From positions 1 to 22,614 of IMG/VR virus record IMGVR_UViG_3300020400_000045: a stretch of DNA of 22,614 bases. One strand, given 5' to 3'. The stretch is from a virus. Numbering within the stretch: the stretch's first letter is position 1; the number at the start of each line of letters is the position of its first letter. The notes beneath the pieces are model-generated. The model was not told the DNA's origin, did no database searches, and saw only the letters and a list, made by a program, of their open reading frames with translations. Shown here in pieces: positions 1-6,576 of this stretch. The position numbers and the translations under genes are program-made.

Positions 1-11
1 AATTAAGTGCG
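1..11. repeat. Left copy of an 11-base inverted repeat shared by the two promoter regions
   Basis: AATTAAGTGCG here is the exact reverse complement of CGCACTTAATT at 6539-6549. Both copies lie just upstream of a late-promoter-like octamer, 14 and 5 bases away respectively. The window begins at this copy, so its full extent is unknown. It may be a control site, the remnant of a duplicated intergenic block, or chance. Confidence 0.4.
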
Positions 12-25
12 CCTAAAATTGTGCC

Positions 26-33
26 TATAAATA
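26..33 (+). promoter_or_regulatory. T4-type late promoter (TATAAATA)
   Basis: A perfect TATAAATA octamer, the consensus -10 element of T4 late promoters, which in T4 is read by host RNA polymerase carrying the sigma-like gp55 and the coactivator gp33. By the usual T4 spacing transcription would begin near position 39. That leaves a leader of about 39 bases before the ATG at 78. It lies just ahead of a run of five tightly packed baseplate genes, where a late promoter is expected. The motif is seen directly; its activity is inferred from T4. Confidence 0.75.
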
Positions 34-77
34 TAGTTAAAGTATACGAAATTTTACTATGGAAAGCAACCTTTAAT

Positions 78-911
78 ATGGCAAAAAAAACACTAGGTGG
101 TATCATAAAGAACGTAGGACAAGGCATATTCAATCGTACGTTGGGCAGATTAATGGGTGCAGGTATTTCCACGGACAACAGAATGGTTCAAGCGAGGGCC
201 AAATGGTCCGGACGGAATGATAAAAAAGACTGGCGTGTTAGATTGCAAGTACCACAAGGGCCACTGCGTGATTTTTTTGATTTTGAAAATAATCCTATTA
301 TGAAGCCTCTGTCAGACTCAGATGGAATGTTCTGGCCATTAACACCAATGATGCAGATACAACATACATCAAATTATAATGCTCTTGCAATGACACACAG
401 CAACTTTCCACACCAGGCATACAACCAATCGCAGATAGAATCGATGAACATAATTGGAGAATTCCCAGTGCAGAATTATGAAGATGCAAAACACTGGGTG
501 GCAACAGTACACTTCTTAAGGACAGCAACAAAAATGTTCTTTGGGCAGGATGGCGGCACAGGACTAAAAGGAAACCCGCCACCGATATTGCACCTTTCAG
601 GTTATGGTGACCACATGTTCCAAAAAGTGCCAGTTGTGTTAAATTCGTTTAACGTGGAACTAAGGCAAGGCATTGATTATATTTCAACGAAGCAAAACCC
701 GTCACCCTATGTAACTCCAAGAACAAGACAACGTGCAGGATTGGCTCCTATAGACGAAGATGAGTCTCAGACTTGGGCTCCAACACTTTCAAATATTTCT
801 GTATTGATTACTCCAATATATTCTAGAGATAGTGTGAAAAATTTCTCAATGAAAAAATTCGTGCGTGGAGAACTTAATGGAAGTAGAGACAATGAGGTAG
901 GATTTATCTAA
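78..911 (+). CDS. 48: Baseplate tail-tube cap/initiator protein, gp48/gp54 type
   Basis: A structural protein of 277 residues, probably the factor that sits on top of the baseplate hub and starts or caps polymerisation of the tail tube. The sequence resembles marine T4-like proteins annotated as gp48: a basic, glycine-rich N-terminus (MAKKTLGGIIKNVG), then WSGRNDKKDWRVRL, FWPLTPMMQIQHTSNYNALA, VATVHFLRTATKMFFG, PPPILHLSGYGDHMF and, near the end, VLITPIYSRDSVKNFSM. It is somewhat shorter than T4 gp48 (364) and gp54 (320). I chose ATG at 78 over an in-frame GTG at 21, because 21 lies upstream of the late-promoter box and would be outside the transcript. A weak GGAAAG (61-66) precedes the start. 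It ends in TAATG, overlapping the next gene by one base. Gp48 and gp54 are related in role, and I cannot be certain which this is. Confidence 0.7.
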   Translation: MAKKTLGGIIKNVGQGIFNRTLGRLMGAGISTDNRMVQARAKWSGRNDKKDWRVRLQVPQGPLRDFFDFENNPIMKPLSDSDGMFWPLTPMMQIQHTSNYNALAMTHSNFPHQAYNQSQIESMNIIGEFPVQNYEDAKHWVATVHFLRTATKMFFGQDGGTGLKGNPPPILHLSGYGDHMFQKVPVVLNSFNVELRQGIDYISTKQNPSPYVTPRTRQRAGLAPIDEDESQTWAPTLSNISVLITPIYSRDSVKNFSMKKFVRGELNGSRDNEVGFI

Positions 912-1210
912 TGGCAACTTATTCAAACACCTCACCATATTTTGAAACCGACATGAAATCAACATACCTAGATGTCTTGAACCCTAGAACTCTAACAGCG
1001 GAGGACGACGATCAAAGTTACACAGTGGAAAGAACATACGCATACAGACCAGATCTACTTGCGTATGACCTATATGGTTCTCCGAGACTATGGTGGGTGT
1101 TTGCACAACGTAATCCAGACCAGATAGAAGACCCTATATATGATTTCCGACCAGGGGTGACTATTCAATTGCCTAAGAAGGAGAACGTAATAAAAGATCT
1201 AGGACTGTAA
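911..1210 (+). CDS. 53: Baseplate wedge protein gp53-like, short form
   Basis: A 99-residue protein that I assign to the gp53 baseplate wedge family. In T4, gp53 joins late in wedge assembly and clamps neighbouring wedges around the hub. The diagnostic stretch is residues 46-65 (RPDLLAYDLYGSPRLWWVFA), which matches the T4 pattern of RPEELANAIYG followed by P-x-L-Y-W-V. It is followed by DPIYDFRPGVTIQLP, a LysM-like ending. T4 gp53 has 196 residues, so this form is about half the length and retains mainly the core motif. AGGA at 899-902 lies eight bases before the ATG. The start overlaps the previous stop (TAATG), and the next gene begins one base after its own stop. The tight packing between cap and hub genes supports a baseplate role. 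Confidence 0.75.
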   Translation: MATYSNTSPYFETDMKSTYLDVLNPRTLTAEDDDQSYTVERTYAYRPDLLAYDLYGSPRLWWVFAQRNPDQIEDPIYDFRPGVTIQLPKKENVIKDLGL

Positions 1211-1211
1211 A

Positions 1212-3353
1212 ATGAAGCAAAAAGATTATAATGTAAGCAACTACGCCTACACCAATACCGCAAAAGAAAACACAACAACAAAAAATAAAATTGACGAATC
1301 GAGGATAGTACCAAACGCCCTCTTCAAATATGCTAGTTATAACACACTATTCACGCTGAGTGCTTTGACACAGGCAGAGTTAGAAAATCCTGAAACACTA
1401 CTGAAAGGTGGCATTCACGATATCATTGCAAGGAGCGGTGGTATAGGAAATCCAAACCCAACAGACAATTTAAGTGCCGAAAACAAAGGACAGATAAAAT
1501 CAGAATTGGGACAGCAGGCATTAGGCGATGCACGTGAAAATTTAAAAAGAGGACGTGATCTTTATTTTTCAAAAGTTGAAATGATTAATGTACCCGGCCT
1601 AAACGAAAGAAGACGTAGCACTTCAGTTACTAACATCAGCATGACAATTCAAGAGCCGTTGGGTATAAGCCTGCTTGATAAAATGCGTGGTGCGGCGGCA
1701 AATTGCAACTACCTAGATCACATTAGTGCACCGTACATGCTTACAATGGAGTTCAAAGGTTATGACGAATTTGGAAAACTGATATCAGAAAGAGACCAGA
1801 AGAGCCTCACTAGGAAAATACCTATCAAGATTACAAACATGGAGTTGGACGTAAATCAAGGTGGAACAACTTATCAAGTTACAGCCATTCCTTACAATGA
1901 ACATGGATTTCTTAATCACTTCGTGTATCTTCGTTCATCGGGCACGATCAAGAGGGGTAATACATTACAGGAAACTATGAACAGTCTTGCAGACCTATTG
2001 AACAAGCAGGCGGAAGATGAAAAGAACCAACAGTTGGTCGAAATTGCTGACACATACGAAATAGTGGTAGACAAATTTTTTGATGGCAAGGAAGTGTTCT
2101 CAGATAAAAGAGTGGGAGACATACCGGTAGGCCCCAACCAGAAAAAACCAGATCATCTAAGGGCCGCTCAGGTTAAATCTAACGACAATGTCCTTACTAT
2201 TATAACCGAGTTAATGAAATCTTTAAGGATGTTTTCTGATAACGAAGGGCTCGATGCATTCAAACAGAGAATTGAAACTGCAGAAGGCGATGACATGTAT
2301 TTCGATTATTTTATGATAGAATCAAGTGTTGTGCCGGATTCAGAGCAGTTTGACAGGATTAGAGGAAAGCATCCAAAAAAAATTACATTCAATATAGTGC
2401 CCTACAAAATACACGCCTATGCACTAGCGGAGCCTGGCGCCAGTACTGGAAAATATTTTGGTCCTTATGTTCGGAAAGAATACAATTACATTTTCACAGG
2501 TGATAACGTAGATATATTGGACTTGGACATAAAATACAAGGTTGCTTATTTTCAATCCAAATTAAAAGACATCGAAGGAAAAGGATCGGGTGATGTGTTT
2601 TCAAAAAACAATACCGAGTCAAGGGACGTAGAAAAGGTCGTTCCTGGCACTGCAGACAATTTCGCTGATCCGCCTTACATATATCAGTCTGAAGTAGGAA
2701 ATGCAAAAAGTATTACTTCCGGTGTCAACAAAGGATCAACAACTGCTTTAGATCAGAGGCTCGACGCATTGTCAAATCCACAAGCAGACATGGTAGTCTT
2801 AAACATGACTATATTGGGAGACCCGGCCTACTTGGGACAGTCACAATTTATTCCAACCACTGCGAAAAAGGATGTACTAGAGGCAAATAAAAAAAAATTA
2901 TCATTTTCTGCAGGAAACAGGAGTATTTGGAACGCAATATTTGGCAATTACAACTTGGGATTTGGTGATGCGGTTGTTAAACTTAATTTCAGAACTCCCA
3001 CAGATGTCGATGACGTCACAGGTGTATACGAACTTGCCAAAGATGAACAGATAGCATTCTCTGGATTGTATAGAGTGCACCAAGTTACAAATAGTTTCGA
3101 GGATGGACAGTTTACGCAGACTCTTACGATGACAAGATTTAAAAACCAAGGAAACAAACCTTACGTCCCTCAAGGTAAAAAATATGTAAAATTCAATATC
3201 CATAACAACTATGGACCTCAAATTGGTGGTGGTCTCGTTGAAACAGGTGAATATGTAAATGAGGTTTCTTTAGTAAAAGATAAGTTCAAGTCTTACGTAG
3301 AGGGCAAGATAGCCTTGTTGAAATCAAAATTTAATATAGGAAGGCTGTCATAA
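1212..3353 (+). CDS. Large baseplate hub-type structural protein, possible gp27 counterpart
   Basis: A 713-residue protein that resembles a large virion protein seen between gp53 and gp5 in marine T4-like phages. I infer a hub role like that of T4 gp27 (391 residues), the trimeric ring that holds the spike, from its position directly before the gp5-type spike gene. Recognisable segments are a beta-rich block near 140-240 (EPLGISLLDKMRGAAANC; from Y167, YLDHISAPYMLTMEFKGYDE; IPYNEHGF from 226), YNYIFTGDNVDILDLDIKY from 424, ILGDPAYLGQSQFIP, and a C-terminal FSGLYRVHQVTNSFEDGQFT followed by TQTLTMTRFKNQ. No signal peptide, membrane helix or catalytic motif is evident. AGGA at 1201-1204 gives good seven-base spacing. 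The last base of its stop is the first of the next start. Structural identity is fairly safe; equivalence to gp27 is inference. Confidence 0.6.
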   Translation: MKQKDYNVSNYAYTNTAKENTTTKNKIDESRIVPNALFKYASYNTLFTLSALTQAELENPETLLKGGIHDIIARSGGIGNPNPTDNLSAENKGQIKSELGQQALGDARENLKRGRDLYFSKVEMINVPGLNERRRSTSVTNISMTIQEPLGISLLDKMRGAAANCNYLDHISAPYMLTMEFKGYDEFGKLISERDQKSLTRKIPIKITNMELDVNQGGTTYQVTAIPYNEHGFLNHFVYLRSSGTIKRGNTLQETMNSLADLLNKQAEDEKNQQLVEIADTYEIVVDKFFDGKEVFSDKRVGDIPVGPNQKKPDHLRAAQVKSNDNVLTIITELMKSLRMFSDNEGLDAFKQRIETAEGDDMYFDYFMIESSVVPDSEQFDRIRGKHPKKITFNIVPYKIHAYALAEPGASTGKYFGPYVRKEYNYIFTGDNVDILDLDIKYKVAYFQSKLKDIEGKGSGDVFSKNNTESRDVEKVVPGTADNFADPPYIYQSEVGNAKSITSGVNKGSTTALDQRLDALSNPQADMVVLNMTILGDPAYLGQSQFIPTTAKKDVLEANKKKLSFSAGNRSIWNAIFGNYNLGFGDAVVKLNFRTPTDVDDVTGVYELAKDEQIAFSGLYRVHQVTNSFEDGQFTQTLTMTRFKNQGNKPYVPQGKKYVKFNIHNNYGPQIGGGLVETGEYVNEVSLVKDKFKSYVEGKIALLKSKFNIGRLS

Positions 3354-6106
3354 TGTCAGGATTACACAATTATCTTAAAGGTGACGCTTCAACACCCAAG
3401 GCACCCACAACCAACGAAGATTGGGGATCCTTATCACCTGGTCCCTATGTTGGAATAGTAAAGGCCAACAATGACCCTTTACGGGCAGGTAGACTTAAAG
3501 TTTTTATACCATCATTGAAAGGAAACGTCAGCACAGATTTTGATGGATTGATAGACTGTGACTACCTATCTCCATTCTACGGCAACAAAGGACTGAGACA
3601 CGTCAAGCCTGGCAACAAGCACACCGATTCACAGTTCTCATATGGATTCTGGGCAGTGCCACCTGACCTAGAGACCAGGGTACTTGTGATATTCGCAGAA
3701 GGCAAGATGGAAGAAGCGTTTTGGATAGGGTGTGTACAAGAACCTTTAACAAATCACATGACACCTGGTATAGCATCATCACAGCAAGTAACAGATGAAC
3801 TGGGAGGTAACACTTTAGAAGAATATGGATCATTGAATTTACCTGCTGGAGAAGTCAACAGATACGTTGACGTTGATCAAAATAATTACACCACAAAAGG
3901 CAAACCTGTCCACCCATTAGCAGACACCTTAATGAAACAGGGTCTGAGTTCGGATAATATAAGAGGAAACACTACTTCGTCAGCACAGCGTGAATCACCC
4001 AGCCAAGTTTTTGGTTTGAGCACACCGGGTAGGCTGAACCCAGGAGCAACACCCACGAAAATAGGTGCAAATGACTCTGAAGAAGAAGCAATAGTAGATA
4101 GACTGACTGGCCACACTTTTGTCATGGACGATGGTGCTGAGGATGGTTCTAACCAATTAACAAGATTACGTACTTCGTCTGGTCATCAATTGTTGATGCA
4201 TGACTCCGAAGGCATTGTGTACATTGCCAACGGATCTGGAAACGCTTGGATAGAGATGAACAGCGATGGCAGGATTGATATCTATTCTGGTGTGGGCGGA
4301 ATAAACATGAGGACACAGGGGGACTTTAACTTACACGCAGATGCAAATATAAACATGCACGCCGGACAGTCGATACGTATGTCAGCGCCAGGTTCAGACG
4401 ATGTGTTTTACTCTGCCGATGACATATCGGTCAAGAAAGGTCAGAAAAGCACCGCCGACATCAAGGTACCAAGGAGACCAGGAGAGATATACTTGTCAAC
4501 GGATTATCTGCAGACTATGGCAGATAAAGGATTATTCACAAGTTCACAGAATGGACAGATTTCAATGTACAGCAAGGGCGGTATGTTTTCATATACGGAT
4601 GGCCAGATATTGGCAGGTGCGGGAGGACAGATACACTTGGCCGGCGCACAGGTACACTTCAATTCGATAGGAGCGAGTAAGGAATGGGGACCGCATTGGT
4701 TGACTCCAGAAAAAGTAGGCATGGAACCGAGGCTAGAAGGAGATGTGGAATTGGCTAAAAAAGGAATAGAACCTTTGCGTCCTTTCACAAAACAGACAAA
4801 GACAACAGTACACAGATTCATCACACACGAACCAGTTCCGAGATTCAAGGGATTCTCCACAGATGGTGCATTGCCAAGTCTTGATCCAACAGATGACCAG
4901 ATGGATACAAAAATGTGGTCCAAGTTGTCTCGTACGCCAGGAACAACGGAATACACAGAACAGAGAAATAGATTATCAAGCAACGAAACCATTAGGTTGG
5001 GTCAGTTTCAGGCTGACGCAGAGAGAGTATTACGACAGAAAATGGGTACTTCTACTAGTGGGACAGACGCTAGAAAGATACTACAAGAATTTGGAAAAGA
5101 TTACGACAAAATGTTTAACATTGAAAGCATGATGAAAGGCAAATGGGATAAGGCAAACAGTATCAGTCAAAAACTTGGAGACTTCAATATATCAGACAGT
5201 GTCAACAGCGTGGTCAACAACACGACTAAAAAATTAGCAGATCAAGTTATAGATACAGTCACAGGTTCAAAAGCGGCGGAAATGTTCAAGGATAACGTGT
5301 TTGTTAACCAGGCAGGTGAACTTTTTGCTCTTGGCGGAGGTGCAGACTTCTCTAAACTTGCGGCCGGCAATGTCAAAGGGTTTGCGACAGATGTTGGTTC
5401 TAAAGCATTGGCCAATGTGGCAAACGAAGCCTTCAAGAAAAATGTTGTAGGAAACTTGACCAAAAAAGCAATAGGTGTTGACAAGTTCGGAAACACAATA
5501 TACAGCAGGACAGGAATACTGCCTGCAAAAATTGGAAACATAGATGTTTCAGGTATAGTAGGAAACATTAACATTGCCAACCTTGCATCAATAGGTGATC
5601 TTAAAGCAACCACCAACGTTTTCAAGAACGTGGTAGCAGGACAGGTTACTTCAGCGGTGACACAGACAGCAATATCGGCCGTCAAATCACAAGCCTCATC
5701 TTTCATTACTGGTCTACTAGGAAAAAGTACAGCACGAGAATTGGCTCGTACAGGTGGAGTGAATGCTATGAGTAGTCTTGGACTAAAAATTGGGTCGACG
5801 GCCCTACCGAAATTTCTCGGCGGTAAAACAATTTCTACAGCATTAAGCAGTATAGGTAAAAGTGCAGTGGGCAAATTTTTCAGTTCGGGATTTAGTTTTA
5901 GTGACGTAAGACTAAAAGAACAAATAAGGTTTGTTGGCAAATCACCAACAGGAATAAACATATATTCATTTAAATATAAACAACTGCCCGGAAGGTATAT
6001 TGGTGTTATGGCACAGGAGGTACCATGGGCAAGGCATATGACAGACACCGGTTACTATGCTGTTGATTACAGCAAGGTGGATGTAAAATTTAGGAGGTTA
6101 CAGTAA
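3353..6106 (+). CDS. 5: Gp5-type baseplate central spike with C-terminal S74 domain, no lysozyme domain
   Basis: A 917-residue spike protein that should sit under the hub as a trimer and pierce the envelope. Residues about 31-133 are the gp5/VgrG OB-fold (GPYVGIVKANNDPLRAGRLK, then FIPSLKG, and FAEGKMEEAFWIGCV). A linker follows with IRGNTTSSAQRESPSQVFGL. From about 276 (SGHQLLMHDSEG) short repeating strands such as INMHAGQSIRM look like the gp5/VgrG beta-helix, to about 440. Residues about 600-849 are rich in Ala, Gly, Ser, Val and Ile. Residues 850-917 are an S74 intramolecular chaperone (SDVRLKEQI, GINIYSFKY, GVMAQEV, VDYSKV). Its likely catalytic pair is Ser850 and Lys855, with cleavage just before Ser850. 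T4 gp5 has a lysozyme of about 160 residues between OB-fold and helix; here the gap is shorter and shows no such domain. AGGAAGG (3338-3344) precedes the start. Confidence 0.85.
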   Translation: MSGLHNYLKGDASTPKAPTTNEDWGSLSPGPYVGIVKANNDPLRAGRLKVFIPSLKGNVSTDFDGLIDCDYLSPFYGNKGLRHVKPGNKHTDSQFSYGFWAVPPDLETRVLVIFAEGKMEEAFWIGCVQEPLTNHMTPGIASSQQVTDELGGNTLEEYGSLNLPAGEVNRYVDVDQNNYTTKGKPVHPLADTLMKQGLSSDNIRGNTTSSAQRESPSQVFGLSTPGRLNPGATPTKIGANDSEEEAIVDRLTGHTFVMDDGAEDGSNQLTRLRTSSGHQLLMHDSEGIVYIANGSGNAWIEMNSDGRIDIYSGVGGINMRTQGDFNLHADANINMHAGQSIRMSAPGSDDVFYSADDISVKKGQKSTADIKVPRRPGEIYLSTDYLQTMADKGLFTSSQNGQISMYSKGGMFSYTDGQILAGAGGQIHLAGAQVHFNSIGASKEWGPHWLTPEKVGMEPRLEGDVELAKKGIEPLRPFTKQTKTTVHRFITHEPVPRFKGFSTDGALPSLDPTDDQMDTKMWSKLSRTPGTTEYTEQRNRLSSNETIRLGQFQADAERVLRQKMGTSTSGTDARKILQEFGKDYDKMFNIESMMKGKWDKANSISQKLGDFNISDSVNSVVNNTTKKLADQVIDTVTGSKAAEMFKDNVFVNQAGELFALGGGADFSKLAAGNVKGFATDVGSKALANVANEAFKKNVVGNLTKKAIGVDKFGNTIYSRTGILPAKIGNIDVSGIVGNINIANLASIGDLKATTNVFKNVVAGQVTSAVTQTAISAVKSQASSFITGLLGKSTARELARTGGVNAMSSLGLKIGSTALPKFLGGKTISTALSSIGKSAVGKFFSSGFSFSDVRLKEQIRFVGKSPTGINIYSFKYKQLPGRYIGVMAQEVPWARHMTDTGYYAVDYSKVDVKFRRLQ
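5900..6103 (+). other. Peptidase_S74 / intramolecular chaperone domain of the spike
   Basis: Codons 850-917 of the spike gene encode a compact S74 domain. The order SD-x-RLK (S850, K855), then GINIYSFKY, IGVMAQEV and a terminal VDYSKV matches the family found at the ends of phage spikes and fibres. In characterised members the domain trimerises, helps the upstream beta-structure fold, and is cut off just before the serine. Both catalytic residues are present, so removal of the last 68 residues is expected. Confidence 0.8.
6092..6098 (+). promoter_or_regulatory. Strong ribosome binding site of the gp25 gene
   Basis: AGGAGGT, a near-perfect Shine-Dalgarno, lies seven bases before the ATG at 6106 and inside the end of the spike gene. 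It is the strongest such site in the window. Together with the TAATG overlap it should give high, coupled translation of gp25. Confidence 0.8.
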
Positions 6107-6534
6107 TGGCATATGGTAGTTCAGGATCCGGATCTGGAGGTGGAGGAGATCTAAAAGACAAGCAGGTGGCTTTTAAAGGCTTTAGCAGTCGTTCAGATAA
6201 GACTAATTTCAAACTTTACGATTTCGAAGTAGCCAAACAGGATTTGATCAATAGGCTTTCGATACGTAAAGGTGAGCGTGTTGAGAATCCAGAATTTGGA
6301 ACTATCATATATGATGCGATATTTGAACCATTTACAGAATCACTTAAAGAAGCAATTCTCGACGACATTACAGCAAATCTTAATGCAGATCCACGTATAT
6401 CAACTGAGGACATAACCGTATCCGAAGCAGAACAAGGCATATCAGTACAGGCTACAATAACATACGTGCCATTGAACATCACCGAAAAACTTAACTTCAA
6501 TTTCGATGAAAACTCCTTGTTGCGCCTATCTTAA
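6106..6534 (+). CDS. 25: Baseplate wedge protein gp25
   Basis: A 142-residue member of the GPW/gp25 family (T4 gp25 has 132), a conserved sheath-initiator wedge protein of contractile tails and type VI secretion systems (TssE). In T4 it binds the gp6-gp53 wedge and templates the first sheath ring. The N-terminus is an unusual flexible Ser/Gly run (SSGSGSGGGG). The family core follows at about 40-80: KLYDFEVAKQDLINRL, IRKGERVENPEFGTIIYDAI and FEPF, where the ERVENPEFG-type strand is the family signature, and the C-terminal half is the expected alpha/beta domain. It overlaps the spike gene by one base and closes the first transcription unit. It is followed by a 42-base gap with a new promoter-like box, so gp6 is under separate control. 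Confidence 0.92.
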   Translation: MAYGSSGSGSGGGGDLKDKQVAFKGFSSRSDKTNFKLYDFEVAKQDLINRLSIRKGERVENPEFGTIIYDAIFEPFTESLKEAILDDITANLNADPRISTEDITVSEAEQGISVQATITYVPLNITEKLNFNFDENSLLRLS

Positions 6535-6538
6535 TATA

Positions 6539-6549
6539 CGCACTTAATT
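6539..6549. repeat. Right copy of the 11-base inverted repeat
   Basis: CGCACTTAATT, reverse complement of positions 1-11, lies in the gap after gp25 and ends five bases before the CATAAATA box. It does not form an obvious hairpin with flanking bases, so I do not call it a terminator. Confidence 0.4.
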
Positions 6550-6554
6550 TAATA

Positions 6555-6562
6555 CATAAATA
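6555..6562 (+). promoter_or_regulatory. Probable late promoter (CATAAATA) for gp6 and the giant gene
   Basis: CATAAATA differs from the T4 late consensus only at the first base. It sits in the only internal intergenic gap of the window, between gp25 and gp6. With normal T4 spacing the transcript would start near 6568, only about nine bases before the gp6 ATG. I saw no other match to ATAAATA between genes. Confidence 0.6.
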
Positions 6563-6576
6563 TCCATACAAACAGT

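Noticed and set aside
59-76. Five-codon mini-frame (MESNL and stop) ending one base before the first gene's ATG
   Set aside because: It lies in the predicted leader, but such short frames are common by chance. Its ATG has no convincing Shine-Dalgarno.
21-77. Upstream GTG start at 21 for the first gene
   Set aside because: It precedes the TATAAATA box, so it would not be in a transcript from that promoter. The family-like N-terminus begins at the ATG at 78.
4504-4992. 162-codon minus-strand frame and overlapping + strand frames at 4401-4670 and 4863-5132
   Set aside because: All are inside the well-supported gp5-type coding region, with no family resemblance.
5242-6048. 268-codon open frame on the minus strand
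   Set aside because: It lies wholly opposite the end of the spike gene, has no recognisable protein pattern, and follows from the codon composition of the + strand gene.
6535-6576. Possible terminator between gp25 and gp6
   Set aside because: No stem followed by a U-run is visible in these 42 bases; only the inverted-repeat copy and the promoter-like box are supported.
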